From assembly GCA_016722945.1 (NCBI GenBank), contig JAEQMT010000038.1, positions 806,001-870,000 on the forward strand: 64,000 bases of DNA, in the 5' to 3' direction. A model generated the notes under the pieces. The model was not told where the DNA came from, made no database searches, and saw only the letters and a program-made list of their open reading frames with translations. Shown here piece by piece: positions 34,734 through 43,605 of this stretch (the first letter of the stretch is position 1; every line of letters begins with the position of its first letter). The position numbers and the translations under genes were made by a program. Source of the stretch: Desulfofustis sp. PB-SRB1. Its GTDB lineage: Bacteria > Desulfobacterota > Desulfobulbia > Desulfobulbales > Desulfocapsaceae.

Positions 34734-36008
34734 ATGATATCGACCAAAAAACTTTTCATTGGAGCAGCGCTGGCTGTTATGGCTGTTATGCTCTTTGAGT
34801 GGAACCATTCAGGCAATCGCCACGCAAACACATCCGGGCTCACAGCTCAGGCAATTGCCGCTGAGAGCCCGCCACAGGTCTCCCCGGTCAAAGCACGCGC
34901 TCGGGATTTCTACGCGCCCAACAGCGAGGATCTCGGGCCGAACGAAATGCGCTTGATTGCCTGTGGTACCGGGATGCCCACGGCGCGCCCGAAACAGGCG
35001 GCCTCATGCTGGTTGCTCGAACTGGGCAATGGGGATAAATTCATCTTTGATATCGGAACCGGCTCAGCCGAGCGTATCGCAGCCCTGCAGATCCCCTATA
35101 ATTTCCTCGATAAGCTCTTCCTGAGTCACCTGCATACCGACCACTTTGGCGATCTGGATGCACTCTTTGTCGGCGGTGCATTGATGGGGCGACAGAAACC
35201 ACTACGGGTCTGGGGACCAAGTGGTGACACTCCGGAGCGAGGCACCAAGTACGCCCTTGATCATTTATACAAAGCGCTGACCTGGGACCTCGATGGGCGC
35301 AAGGGAATTACCGACCCCCGCGGATACGTCCCCTTTGAAGTGACTGAATTTGACTACAAAGGGGTGAATCAGATCGTCTACGAGGAGAACGGTGTGACGA
35401 TCCGCTCGATTCCGGCTATCCACGCACTGGATGGTCCGGTGAGTTTCATTCTCGAGTGGAACGGTTTCAAGTTTGTCTTTGGCGGTGATACCTACCCCAA
35501 CAAGTGGTATGCGGAGTATGCGAAGAACGCCGACCTGGCCATTCACGAGAGCTTCATCAGCGTACCGACCTTGATTGAGAAGTTTAAATTCACCCCGCAA
35601 GGAGCGCTGAGTGTAGGTACGCAGGTTCACACCTCCCCTGAAGCGTTTGGAAAGATGATGTCGATCGTCAAGCCGCGGATGGCCGTCGCCTACCACTTCT
35701 TCAACGACTTCGATACTGCACCGGATATCACCCAGCGCATCCGCTCCACTTATGATGGGCCACTGAGTCTTGCTACCGACTACATGGTGTGGAACATCAC
35801 CAAGGAGACTGTCCGGGTGCGGATGGCGGCGGTTGATGAAGACGTCTGGCCACCTCAGCCCTCCGAGAAGCCTCAAGTGCCCGATCCAAAACTCAGGATC
35901 CCTCCTTCTCAAGTTATTTTGGATGGTAAATACGACATGAAAGAAGTGGATCAGCCCACCTATGATAAGATTAACGAGGAGTATGGCCTCTCTGAGAAAC
36001 AGGACTGA
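34734..36008 (+). CDS. Exported MBL-fold metallohydrolase, GntH-like (third copy)
   Basis: 424 residues with ATG preceded by AAGGAG. The N-terminus (KLFIGAALAVMAVMLFEW) is a signal or anchor helix followed by a low-complexity linker to about residue 50. Motifs: GTGMPTARPKQAASCWLLELG, FDIGTGSAERI, SHLHTDHFGD, IPAIHALDG, FGGDTYPNKWY, and VAYHFFNDFDTAP near the end. This copy is closest to the sequences I remember under the name GntH. It lies directly behind the sensor kinase/regulator pair, while copies one and two lie behind the sigma-54 regulator, so two control systems appear to govern related enzymes. Confidence 0.9.
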   Translation: MISTKKLFIGAALAVMAVMLFEWNHSGNRHANTSGLTAQAIAAESPPQVSPVKARARDFYAPNSEDLGPNEMRLIACGTGMPTARPKQAASCWLLELGNGDKFIFDIGTGSAERIAALQIPYNFLDKLFLSHLHTDHFGDLDALFVGGALMGRQKPLRVWGPSGDTPERGTKYALDHLYKALTWDLDGRKGITDPRGYVPFEVTEFDYKGVNQIVYEENGVTIRSIPAIHALDGPVSFILEWNGFKFVFGGDTYPNKWYAEYAKNADLAIHESFISVPTLIEKFKFTPQGALSVGTQVHTSPEAFGKMMSIVKPRMAVAYHFFNDFDTAPDITQRIRSTYDGPLSLATDYMVWNITKETVRVRMAAVDEDVWPPQPSEKPQVPDPKLRIPPSQVILDGKYDMKEVDQPTYDKINEEYGLSEKQD

Positions 36009-36439
36009 GCGTTGAAGTTTCGCCCGCGGGCAGTCTTACCCATCGCCGAGGTCGAAGATCTGGCTCGCAATGAGGTGAGACTGCCAGATCCTAGTGTGGT
36101 CGGGTCGAAGTGAATTTTGATTCGTACGACGGAGAATCGCTGCTCTTCATCTTTGAAAGCAGCCCCATCACATCCCGATTCAGAGAATGTGCCGTTCGTG
36201 AATGCCTGTCGGAGGAATTCGGAGTGGGGTGGGGTGAAATCTCATGCATAACCAAAGCGAGTCTTCTTTGAGCAGGTAATGGAATGTCCGCACGAGAGCA
36301 GAAAAGTCGTGGTGGGGAGCAGACATAGCGCACCTCGATACCAGGAACCGTGGTTGAAAATAGTTATCAGTGCCATCGAATTTTTAAATCTCCATTGTGA
36401 TGTTTGGGAAACCGTAAATTTATAAAAAGGAGTATGAGT
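36009..36439. other. Intergenic stretch without a recognised gene
   Basis: No convincing reading frame, RNA or repeat was found. It ends with AAGGAG at 36427-36432, which fixes the start of the next gene at 36440. A separate promoter for that gene could lie here but no clear -35/-10 or -24/-12 pair is visible. Confidence 0.4.
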
Positions 36440-37513
36440 ATGATTAAGGTAAAGAGTAGAGGAACAGGCAAATGGATTGGTATGTTCGGACTGGGAGTTG
36501 TGCTCGCCACCACACAACCTGGCTTTGCTTCAGAGACAACAGAAAATGGCGAACAGGAGCTCACGGCAGAGTGTATCAGGATGCAAAAAGACGTTAACGC
36601 CGATTTGGGCAAACAAAACGAAATGGGCTGCCCGCCGTCACTGGAGCAGATGGCAGCTCTGATGGACAATCCCGTCGGCAACATTGCCATGCTCTTTACC
36701 CAGTTCGATTTTTACAAAATGACCAATGATAACATTACCGATGAAAGCGCAACCAAAAGCCAATACATGGGTATCGCTCAATTTCCCAAGGGGCTCGGCG
36801 ATGACTGGAACCTGATCAACCGTTTCGTCTGGACGGTGCCGAGCGTGCCTCTCGATCAGGACAAGATCGATACGGCCGCGGGTGGATCCGCGCCCTTTGG
36901 CGAATCCCAGGGTGGCACCCTTTCACCAGCAGCAGGGCCGTTGCCAATCAATGTCTTCGACGGCCGGACTACTGGCTTTGGCGATCTTTACTACATTGGA
37001 TTGTTCTCCCCTAAAGAGGCACCGAATATGCTCAACGGCAAATTCGTCTGGGGACTTGGTTTCGATCTGGGTTTGCCCACGGCAACCGACGACATCCTCG
37101 GCACCGGCAAGTGGACGGCCGGTCCCTCAGCCATCGGAGTTTACTTGGGAAAGAAGTGGAAAATTGGCGGTCTACTTCAGCAATACTGGGATTATGCCGG
37201 TGACGATGACCGTGACGATGTGAGTTTGACCAATTTACAGTATTTCTTGTACTACAGTCTTGACAAAGTTACCTCAATTGGGGCGGGCCCCAATATCATT
37301 GCCAATTGGGAACAGGAAAGCGATGACCGTTGGACAGTGCCTGTCGGTCTTGGCATCAACCGAACGTTCCAGTTCGGTAAGGTTCCGGTCCGTATCGGCG
37401 TAGAGGCTCATTATTCGGTGATCCAACCAGACAATATCCCCAGCAACGAATGGGATGTGAGGTTTTACATCATCCCCTCCGCTCCAGCGTTCCTGTTTAG
37501 CTGGATGCAGTGA
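36440..37513 (+). CDS. Exported beta-barrel-like protein, intact paralogue
   Basis: 357 residues from ATG 36440 (AAGGAG seven bases upstream; ATG 36434 is too close to it). The signal peptide ends GFASET. The body closely matches the amber-interrupted gene at 21425, for example NPVGNIAMLFTQFDFYKMTNDN, FPKGLGDDWNLINRFVWTVPS, INVFDGRTTGFGDLYYIGLFSPKE and LGTGKWTAGPSAIGVYLG. It ends FSWMQ, aromatic as in outer-membrane barrels. By position it is the outer-membrane partner of the third hydrolase. Role in passage of a hydrophobic substrate is inference from the resemblance to Phenol_MetA_deg-like transporters. Confidence 0.82.
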   Translation: MIKVKSRGTGKWIGMFGLGVVLATTQPGFASETTENGEQELTAECIRMQKDVNADLGKQNEMGCPPSLEQMAALMDNPVGNIAMLFTQFDFYKMTNDNITDESATKSQYMGIAQFPKGLGDDWNLINRFVWTVPSVPLDQDKIDTAAGGSAPFGESQGGTLSPAAGPLPINVFDGRTTGFGDLYYIGLFSPKEAPNMLNGKFVWGLGFDLGLPTATDDILGTGKWTAGPSAIGVYLGKKWKIGGLLQQYWDYAGDDDRDDVSLTNLQYFLYYSLDKVTSIGAGPNIIANWEQESDDRWTVPVGLGINRTFQFGKVPVRIGVEAHYSVIQPDNIPSNEWDVRFYIIPSAPAFLFSWMQ

Positions 37514-37685
37514 TCCATTACAGGGAGCGTGTCAGCTGCCATTACCTGAAGGGGTTAGTAAACTGCAAAAAACCTCTTTTCTCGTTTCACTTTTCGCAAC
37601 CATTGAGCGGGTCACCCATAACGTGGACTTAACCTCGGTCTGCAACTGTTGAGCAGTGGATCAGTGTTGCCATAACCTTATGAAT

Positions 37686-37818
37686 GATGGCGTAGTAAAA
37701 ACCCATATACCAGTCATAACGGAGTTGACCCGACATTCATAATTAATTGGAATCACTGGATTCCCGCTTTCGCGGGAATGACGATAGCAAGCAATTTTGA
37801 GGTTTTTACGAGTCCATC
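37686..37818. mobile_element. Full 133-bp inverted-repeat element (R4)
   Basis: Ends are GATGGCGTAGTAAAAACCC and the reverse complement of GATGGACTCGTAAAAACC. It is the copy at 31166 in the opposite orientation, with the short central hairpin CCCGCTTTCGCGGG. It lies just outside the 192-bp duplicated segment. Confidence 0.88.
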
Positions 37819-37831
37819 ATGGACAAGAGGC

Positions 37832-38023
37832 TCGTTTTATTCAGCACGACTCAATACTACCAGATGAGCACTGATTTTTCACCTTTTTCTGGGTGCTTTG
37901 ACGGTAAATTCAGGTGTCCCACAGAGCTGGGAACCGATCAATCAGCTTGCATGGAATTGCCAGGCATTGACAAACGCGGCGGCGCGCGCGGTGATATCGC
38001 CGATAGATCGCCCAGGCGCATAC
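37832..38023. repeat. 192-bp segment duplicated at 17258-17449 (copy B)
   Basis: This copy includes 110 bp downstream of dgoA and the last 82 bp of that gene, and is presumably the source copy because here the gene is whole. Confidence 0.9.
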
Positions 38024-38571
38024 AAAGAGGAGCCGACGGCAAAACCTGATGCACCTTTTTGCAGATAGGGTTGCCAGTTGTTCGGGGTAATACCGCCCAC
38101 CACCAGCAGCACTGTTTCGGGCGGCAGCACCACCCTGAAGGCGCCCACCGCCTGAGCGGTGATGATCTCGGCCGGAAAGAGTTTCAACGCGTCCGCCCCG
38201 GCCGCCAGGGCGGTCATCGCCTCCGTGGGGGTAGCGACTCCGGGTATGGAAATCAATCCCGCCTCTTTGGTGGCCCGGATAATGGCGGGATCGCAATGCG
38301 GCGAGATAATCAGGGAGCCGCCCGCCTTTTTGACCATGTCCACCTGGTCAACCGTGGTGACGGTACCGGCGCCGATCAGCGCTCTCGAGGCCAGGACCCG
38401 CCCCATGATCTCGATGCTCCGGCAGGGATCCGGCGAATTGAGTGGGTTTTCAATCACCCTAAAGCCACCGGAGCATATGGCGGCGCCGACGGCCTCGGCC
38501 TCGTGTGGCTCGACACCCCGGGTAATAGCAATAAAGGGAAAGGAGGAGAGTATCTCGTGGATGGCCATCAT
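37942..38571 (-). CDS. dgoA: 2-dehydro-3-deoxy-6-phosphogalactonate (KDPGal) aldolase
   Basis: 209 residues, class I aldolase of the KDPG/KDPGal family. It has the early AITRG loop, ENPLNSP (the DgoA form of the KDPG aldolase EIPLxSP segment), LIGAGTV, the Schiff-base lysine in ALKLFPAE, and VGGITPNNW. It cleaves the phosphorylated keto-acid into pyruvate and glyceraldehyde 3-phosphate, the last step of the De Ley-Doudoroff route. The neighbouring kinase and the divergent galactonate dehydratase make the galactonate assignment more likely than plain Eda. The kinase gene lies upstream on the same strand, separated by a 160-bp repeat. Confidence 0.9.
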   Translation of the reverse strand: MMAIHEILSSFPFIAITRGVEPHEAEAVGAAICSGGFRVIENPLNSPDPCRSIEIMGRVLASRALIGAGTVTTVDQVDMVKKAGGSLIISPHCDPAIIRATKEAGLISIPGVATPTEAMTALAAGADALKLFPAEIITAQAVGAFRVVLPPETVLLVVGGITPNNWQPYLQKGASGFAVGSSLYAPGRSIGDITARAAAFVNAWQFHAS

Positions 38572-38592
38572 CTATGCCTCCGGTAATAAAAT

Positions 38593-38752
38593 GATGAGTT
38601 CGTAAATACCTCAAAATTGCTTGCTGCCGTCATTCCCGCCCTCGATAACAACACTCAAGGGCAGGCTGCAGTGGGAATCCAGTGATTTCAATTAATGATG
38701 GATGTCGGGTCAACTGCGGTGTGACGGGCATATGGGTTTTTATGAGCGCATC
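38593..38752. mobile_element. 160-bp inverted-repeat element with enlarged central hairpin (R5)
   Basis: Ends are GATGAGTTCGTAAATACC and the reverse complement of GATGCGCTCATAAAAACC. Compared with the 133-bp copies, 27 extra bases are found only in the central hairpin (CCCGCCCTCGATAACAAC then ACTCAAGGGCAGGCTGCAG then TGGG). Its right end overlaps the stop codon of dgoK, and it separates dgoK from dgoA. Confidence 0.85.
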
Positions 38753-39656
38753 ATAAAATAAGTCCTTTGATCAAAGCTATTTGAAATATGCCCCGGGGAG
38801 CAGACCGGGCCGGCGCCACTCGACTGGCCACACCGAGTTCGGCAAGTCCTTCCATATAGTGGGTGGTAAGCGGTTCATCGCCGATGACGGTAACCGGCCT
38901 CGCCGGCGCATAGATTGAACAGGCATTGCCTATCTCGGCGCCGATCAGCAGCCCGGAAAGATAGCTTCGCGATCCGGCTGATCGCTCCAATCCAAGAATG
39001 CTTCGGGCTCGGGTGCGAAACAGGCTCGTAAGCAGAGATACGCCCTGCCGATGTTCCTCGTGACCGCGACGGATGCCGGCCAGAAAATCATCGGCCGACC
39101 AATGTTCGTCAGGCAAGGCGCGCAGGATTGTTTCGGCAATCAAAGCGCCGTAGAGATCACCGGTCATATAGGTGGTAAAGCCGCGTATCCGTCCGTCTTC
39201 GAGGTTGACCCACTTGGAATGGGTACCGGGCAGCAGGCAGAGCCCATCATCCTGATCAAGACCGACGACCTGGGTTTCCTCGCCGCGCATGATGTCCGGT
39301 TCAGGTGAGTGCTGCATGACGCCGGGGATAAAGTAAATCGGGCCAAACCGCTCAGTGTCTCGAACCATCATTTGCGCGGCCAGATCAGAGATTTCGGCCG
39401 GACAACCGACGTAGGGGGTCTCCACCCAGCCCTGCCGGCTGGTAATCATGCCGGAGCAGATAATCGGACACCGGGCGACAACTCCAAGTTGTGCCACCTC
39501 ATCCGCAAGTACGTCCTCAAACCGTTTGTCCGATACCTTGAGAATGCCGCGCTTCGATGTGGTCTCAGCATTGATCGTGCCGGATTCATCAAGAAGATAC
39601 GTTCGCAGCGTGCTCGTTCCCCAGTCCACCGCAATAATCCGGCCTGATTGTGACAC
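38751..39656 (-). CDS. dgoK: 2-dehydro-3-deoxygalactonokinase
   Basis: I start at GTG 39656, preceded by AGGAG at an 8-base spacing. The open frame continues upstream, but there it runs into a repeat element. The 301 residues begin IIAVDWGTSTLRTYLLDESG, the phosphate-binding opening of DgoK proteins. They carry VYxGCPAEIS-type and GLCLLPGTHSKWV segments with the catalytic region, and end GIFQIALIKGL. The enzyme phosphorylates 2-dehydro-3-deoxygalactonate with ATP for the aldolase encoded next. The stop TGA coincides with the terminal GATG of the repeat element downstream. Confidence 0.9.
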   Translation of the reverse strand: MSQSGRIIAVDWGTSTLRTYLLDESGTINAETTSKRGILKVSDKRFEDVLADEVAQLGVVARCPIICSGMITSRQGWVETPYVGCPAEISDLAAQMMVRDTERFGPIYFIPGVMQHSPEPDIMRGEETQVVGLDQDDGLCLLPGTHSKWVNLEDGRIRGFTTYMTGDLYGALIAETILRALPDEHWSADDFLAGIRRGHEEHRQGVSLLTSLFRTRARSILGLERSAGSRSYLSGLLIGAEIGNACSIYAPARPVTVIGDEPLTTHYMEGLAELGVASRVAPARSAPRGIFQIALIKGLIL

Positions 39657-39674
39657 CGTGTTGCTCCTCTTTTT

Positions 39675-39807
39675 GATGGGGTCGTAAAGCTTCGCTCTTT
39701 GTGTTCGTGGATTGTTTAGTCTTCGCCGCGTGTCTTGACCTATTGATCGTAACATGAGCATTCGTAAGTCATCTGTACCCGAGAGTTCGACGTTTTACGA
39801 GAACATC
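39675..39807. mobile_element. 133-bp inverted-repeat element with diverged interior (E3)
   Basis: Ends GATGGGGTCGTAAAGC and the reverse complement of GATGTTCTCGTAAAAC are those of the R family and enclose exactly 133 bp, but the interior differs and the CCCGCGAAAGCGGG hairpin is absent. It lies in the divergent promoter region of dgoK and dgoD. Confidence 0.65.
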
Positions 39808-39879
39808 TTTTTTCATTGACAGGCGTAGGTTGCCACGATTAAAGATTATTTGGCGCCCCATAAAGTATTATTAACAATG

Positions 39880-39888
39880 TGTGATAAT
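39880..39888 (+). promoter_or_regulatory. Possible extended -10 promoter of dgoD
   Basis: TGTGATAAT provides TGn plus GATAAT, about 12 bp before ATG 39900, with no good -35 element; the leader would be almost absent. The surrounding AT-rich GTATTATTAACAATGT and GATAATATAC are loosely palindromic and could bind the GntR-type regulator. Confidence 0.3.
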
Positions 39889-39899
39889 ATACCGTCCCC

Positions 39900-41048
39900 A
39901 TGAAAATCACCTCGTACACCACCTGGATTGTTCCGCCGCGCTGGTGTTTTCTCAAAATTGAAACCGACGCGGGTATTGACGGGTGGGGTGAGCCGGTCGT
40001 CGAAGGCCGGGCCCACACGGTCCAGACGGCGGTGGATGAAATGATGGATTGTTTGGTGGGCCGTGATCCTGCCCGCATCGAGGATATCTGGCAGGAGTTG
40101 TACCGGGGATCATTTTACCGGGGCGGCCCGATCCTGATGAGCGCCATGGCCGGTATCGATCAGGCCCTCTGGGATATCAAGGGAAAGAAATTCAACGCAC
40201 CGATTCATGAGCTGATGGGCGGCGCCTGCCGCGACCGGATCCGGGTATACCAGTGGATCGGCGGCGACCGCCCGGTCGCGGTTGGCGAAGCGGCCCGACA
40301 GGCCAAAAACGGCGGCGCCACCGCCGTCAAGATGAACGGCACCGAAGAGATGCAGTGCATCGACACCAGCCGCAAAATTGACGAACTGGTGGCCAGGGTG
40401 GCGGCCATCCGCGAGAGCTGCGGCCCCTATTTCGATATCGGGGTGGATTTTCACGGCCGCATTCACAAGCCCATGGCGAGAATCGTCGCCAGAGAACTCG
40501 AACCCTTCAACCTGATGTTCATCGAGGAGCCGGTATTAAGTGAACACCTCGATGAAATGGCCGCCGTCAGAGCCCACTGCAACATTCCCATCGCGGCCGG
40601 TGAACGGCTGTTCAGCCGATTTGACTTCAAAGAGGTGTTTGCATCGGGGGCGGTGGATATTATTCAGCCCGATCTCTCCCATGCCGGCGGCATAACGGAG
40701 TGTCGTAAAATTGCGACCATGGCCGAGGCCTACGATGTGGCGCTGGCGCCGCACTGTCCCCTGGGGCCGATTGCCCTGGCAGCCTGCCTGCAGGTCGACG
40801 CGGTAAGCCACAATGCCTTTATCCAGGAACAGAGCCTGGGTATCCATTACAATCAGGGTAGTGATCTGCTGGACTATCTGGTTGATCCGGAAGTCTTCAT
40901 CTATCGAGACGGATTTGTGGAAATCCCGGCCGGGCCGGGGCTGGGCATAGAGATCAACGAAGCGGTTGTTGCCGAACGGGCCGCAACCGGGCACCGGTGG
41001 CGCAACCCGGTCTGGCGCCACGCGGACGGCTCCATCGCCGAATGGTAG
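39900..41048 (+). CDS. dgoD: D-galactonate dehydratase
   Basis: 382 residues of the enolase superfamily, opening [23 protein letters not shown] as in known DgoD proteins. It has the N-terminal capping domain and a barrel with metal ligands in [17 protein letters not shown] and AAGERLF and the general acid/base histidine in [14 protein letters not shown]. It removes water from D-galactonate to make 2-dehydro-3-deoxygalactonate, the substrate of the divergent dgoK. The regulator gene begins 18 bp later. Length is as in the family. Confidence 0.94.
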   Translation: MKITSYTTWIVPPRWCFLKIETDAGIDGWGEPVVEGRAHTVQTAVDEMMDCLVGRDPARIEDIWQELYRGSFYRGGPILMSAMAGIDQALWDIKGKKFNAPIHELMGGACRDRIRVYQWIGGDRPVAVGEAARQAKNGGATAVKMNGTEEMQCIDTSRKIDELVARVAAIRESCGPYFDIGVDFHGRIHKPMARIVARELEPFNLMFIEEPVLSEHLDEMAAVRAHCNIPIAAGERLFSRFDFKEVFASGAVDIIQPDLSHAGGITECRKIATMAEAYDVALAPHCPLGPIALAACLQVDAVSHNAFIQEQSLGIHYNQGSDLLDYLVDPEVFIYRDGFVEIPAGPGLGIEINEAVVAERAATGHRWRNPVWRHADGSIAEW

Positions 41049-41066
41049 GCGGCAGAGGTGACGATC

Positions 41067-41849
41067 ATGGCCGACAGCGGTTCCTACCCCTTCTCGAATC
41101 AGGCCCATCATAAACACCCCCGGGTGCGCCGCCAAGTTATCGAATTTCTGATCCATCAAATCCTCTCCCAGTCACTTAAGGTCGGCGAGCAACTGCCCCC
41201 CACCGGGGTGTTATGCGACACCTTGCAGGTCAGCCGCACCGCCACCCGGGAGGCGATCAGCGTACTTGTCGCCAAGGGCATCGTGGCATCCAAGCCGGGT
41301 GAGGGTTCCACCGTGCAGCCGCTCTCGCAGTGGATGCTGCTGGACCCGGAAGTGCTCAACTGGCTGCGCGAGTCCGATATGGCTAGCTCTATCATTGAAC
41401 ATCTTTTAGAAGTTAGGCTCATTATCGAGCCGGAAGCGGCGGCACTCGCCTCCATCCGCGGCACCATGGAACAGTTCATGGCACTGCAGGAGGCCCTGGC
41501 CCGCATGTCGGCGGGAAAGACCAAGCGCACCAGAGAAAGCGTCCAGGGCGATATCGACTTTCACAACAGAATCCTCGATATCTCGGGCAACATCTTTCTG
41601 GCCCGCCTACGCGATCTCTGCATGGTATCGGTGGAGCTGATCATCCGCCTTACCTACGAAAATGTGGAGTCGGTGCACGCCACTATTGAAAACCACACCA
41701 TGCTGTACGAGGCGATCAAGGCACGCCGGCCGGATCTGGCGCGCCGCCGGGCAAAACAGGTTTTGGCCAAGACCATCGTCGATTTGCAAAATCTCAATAT
41801 CCCGTTCCGGCAGGACATTATCCAGCGGTTCGGGAACCACGTTACCTGA
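41067..41849 (+). CDS. GntR/FadR-family transcriptional regulator
   Basis: ATG 41067 has AGAGG eight bases upstream, so I prefer it to GTG 41058; 260 residues. The N-terminal winged helix reads HPRVRRQVIEFLIHQILSQSLKVGEQLPPTGVLCDTLQVSRTATREAISVLVAKGIVASKPGEGSTV in pieces normal for the FadR subfamily, followed by an all-helical FCD effector domain (LLEVRLIIEPEAAALA; DIDFHNRILDISGNIFLARL; ENHTMLYEAIKARRPDLAR). It probably represses the dgo and TRAP genes until a sugar acid binds (inference from position and family). Confidence 0.92.
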   Translation: MADSGSYPFSNQAHHKHPRVRRQVIEFLIHQILSQSLKVGEQLPPTGVLCDTLQVSRTATREAISVLVAKGIVASKPGEGSTVQPLSQWMLLDPEVLNWLRESDMASSIIEHLLEVRLIIEPEAAALASIRGTMEQFMALQEALARMSAGKTKRTRESVQGDIDFHNRILDISGNIFLARLRDLCMVSVELIIRLTYENVESVHATIENHTMLYEAIKARRPDLARRRAKQVLAKTIVDLQNLNIPFRQDIIQRFGNHVT

Positions 41850-41949
41850 TCTGCCGCACTACGGAGATCATGGGCGGCAGGACGGTAGAAAGGTCCGTCT
41901 CACCAAAAAAGAGGCGGGCATTTAACAACACAAGGAGGAGGAACAAAAG

Positions 41950-42960
41950 ATGTTGAAAAAAATTACCGGAAGTGTGGCACTAGCCATGGCGTTGTCATGC
42001 AGCCCGGCTCTGGCACAGGATTATGAGTTGACATTCCAGTCTTCGGATTCACCCGGAATCTTCATGTACCAGATGGCCGAGAATTATGGGAAATGGGTCG
42101 ATGAAATGTCTGAGGGTCGGGTAAAAATCTCGGTGGCCCCGGTGGGTTCGGTGGTGCAGTACAACGAGACCCTCGATGCGGTGACCAGCGGCATTCTCCA
42201 GGGCGAATTTACCGATCCCTCCTATTTTGCCGGCCTCGATCCGGCATTTGGTTTGATCGGCAACACCGTCGGTGCCTTCGGCCACCCCTCGGAAGCACTC
42301 AAGTTTCTCAACTACGGCGGCGGCAAGGAGATTTTCCAGAAGCTCTACGATAAGTACAATGTCCATCTCATCGGCGTGGTTATTACCGGTGTCGAGGCCT
42401 TTGTCTCCGCCAAGCCACTGAACGGGGTCGATGATCTGAAAGGGCTGAAAATGCGCGCTCCCGAGGGCATGGTACAAAAGGTGTTTGCGGCGGCCGGCGC
42501 CGCCCCGGTCAACCTGCCGGGCTCCGAGGTGTACACCTCTCTTGAAAAAGGGGTTATCGACGCGGCTGACTACACCCTGTTTTCGGTGAACCAGCAGCAG
42601 GGCATGCACAAGATCGGCAAATATCCGGTATTTCCCGGCTTTCATTCCATGCCGCTGCAGGTGGTGACGATCAATAAAGATATCTGGAATGAGCTGCCCG
42701 AATCCATCCAGACCATGATGGAAACGGCGGTCTGGCGGCTCGCCACCGAGGTGTACTTCCAGTATGAAATGCTGGATCTTGAGGCAGCCGCTCAGGCCCG
42801 CGCCGAGGGTATCCAGATTTCCGACTGGTCGCTGGAAGAGCGTGCCAAGTTCCGTAACATCGCCCGCGAGCAGTGGGAAAGCGTCACCTCCCAGTCACCT
42901 ATCGCTAAAGAATACGCCGACGCCCTGGTCACCTTCATGCAATCCCAGGGTTTGATGTAG
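41950..42960 (+). CDS. TRAP transporter solute-binding protein (DctP family)
   Basis: 336 residues with signal peptide MLKKITGSVALAMALSCSPALAQ and AGGAGG upstream. The mature protein has the DctP layout, including ITGVEAFVSAKPLNGVDDLKGLKMRAPEG, whose arginine normally binds the carboxylate of the ligand, and a long C-terminal helix. ELTFQSSDSPGIFMYQMAENYGKWVDEMSEGRVKI-type opening is read as the ligand-cleft start. Its genes for the two membrane subunits follow after a hairpin. The dgo context suggests a sugar acid such as galactonate or gluconate as ligand. Confidence 0.92.
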   Translation: MLKKITGSVALAMALSCSPALAQDYELTFQSSDSPGIFMYQMAENYGKWVDEMSEGRVKISVAPVGSVVQYNETLDAVTSGILQGEFTDPSYFAGLDPAFGLIGNTVGAFGHPSEALKFLNYGGGKEIFQKLYDKYNVHLIGVVITGVEAFVSAKPLNGVDDLKGLKMRAPEGMVQKVFAAAGAAPVNLPGSEVYTSLEKGVIDAADYTLFSVNQQQGMHKIGKYPVFPGFHSMPLQVVTINKDIWNELPESIQTMMETAVWRLATEVYFQYEMLDLEAAAQARAEGIQISDWSLEERAKFRNIAREQWESVTSQSPIAKEYADALVTFMQSQGLM

Positions 42961-42967
42961 TTCTCAT

Positions 42968-43002
42968 AAAGCGGTCCGGGACAATACCTCCCGGACCGCT
43001 TT
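42968..43002 (+). terminator. Stable hairpin between binding-protein and membrane-subunit genes
   Basis: AAAGCGGTCCGGGA and TCCCGGACCGCTTT form a perfect 14-bp stem with a 7-base loop; only a few U residues follow. It probably lets part of the transcripts end or protects the binding-protein mRNA, giving more DctP-type protein than membrane subunits. Confidence 0.75.
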
Positions 43003-43018
43003 TAACAGGAGCGGCACC

Positions 43019-43603
43019 ATGAACGTACCGGCAGACAATGTTCCCCGGACCGTCAACGGCCAGCCCATGTCAATTCTGGACGTCTGGATCGTCCGGGTGG
43101 GCAATGTCATCGGCTGGCTCTACTTTGCGGCGGTGGTGATCTCCGTTTTCGAAGTCGTCCTGCGCTATGGCTTCAACCGGCCCACCTCCTGGGCACACGA
43201 GACAACTTTGATGCTGGTGGGCATCGGCATGCTCTGGGGCGGCTCATACTGTATGGCCGAGGATCGTCACATCCGGGTTACCGTGATCAGAGACGCCATG
43301 GGCAGAAAAACGAGGCGGATCGTCGATGTTATCGTCGGTCTGCTCAATCTGCTCTTTTGCGCCGGGCTTGCCTGGGCAGGGTATGTGATGACCCAGAAAG
43401 CGCTCTTCGATCCCACCGGCATGTTCAGACTGCAACGAACCGGCTCGGCCTTCAACTCGCCGGCGCCGGCGGTGGTGAAAACGGTGCTGTTCGTGGTGGT
43501 TATCCTGATGACCCTCCAGGCCCTGCAGCAGCTGGCAGCCAGGATAAGGGCTCTAAAAGACCTCAAACGGCACGATATTGCCGATGACCAGCAGGGAGGT
43601 TGA
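43019..43603 (+). CDS. TRAP transporter small membrane subunit (DctQ family)
   Basis: 194 residues with four hydrophobic helices: VIGWLYFAAVVISVFEVVLRYGF, TTLMLVGIGMLWGGSYCMA, VDVIVGLLNLLFCAGLAWAGYVM and VVKTVLFVVVILMTLQALQQL. The RYGFNRPTSWAHE segment after helix 1 is characteristic of DctQ proteins. AACAGGAG precedes the ATG. The stop overlaps the start region of the large subunit. Confidence 0.92.
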   Translation: MNVPADNVPRTVNGQPMSILDVWIVRVGNVIGWLYFAAVVISVFEVVLRYGFNRPTSWAHETTLMLVGIGMLWGGSYCMAEDRHIRVTVIRDAMGRKTRRIVDVIVGLLNLLFCAGLAWAGYVMTQKALFDPTGMFRLQRTGSAFNSPAPAVVKTVLFVVVILMTLQALQQLAARIRALKDLKRHDIADDQQGG

Positions 43604-43605
43604 TG

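Noticed and set aside
36401..36411. TTTGGGAAA as another site for the PAS/sigma-54 activator
   Set aside because: Only one half-site, no inverted partner and no -24/-12 promoter after it.
37686..39807. CRISPR array
   Set aside because: Repeated elements here are long, widely and irregularly spaced and have terminal inverted repeats; there are no short regular repeat-spacer units and no cas genes.
39816..39845. TTGACA at 39816 as the -35 element of a dgoD promoter
   Set aside because: No acceptable -10 element is found 16-18 bp downstream (TTAAAG or TAAAGA only).
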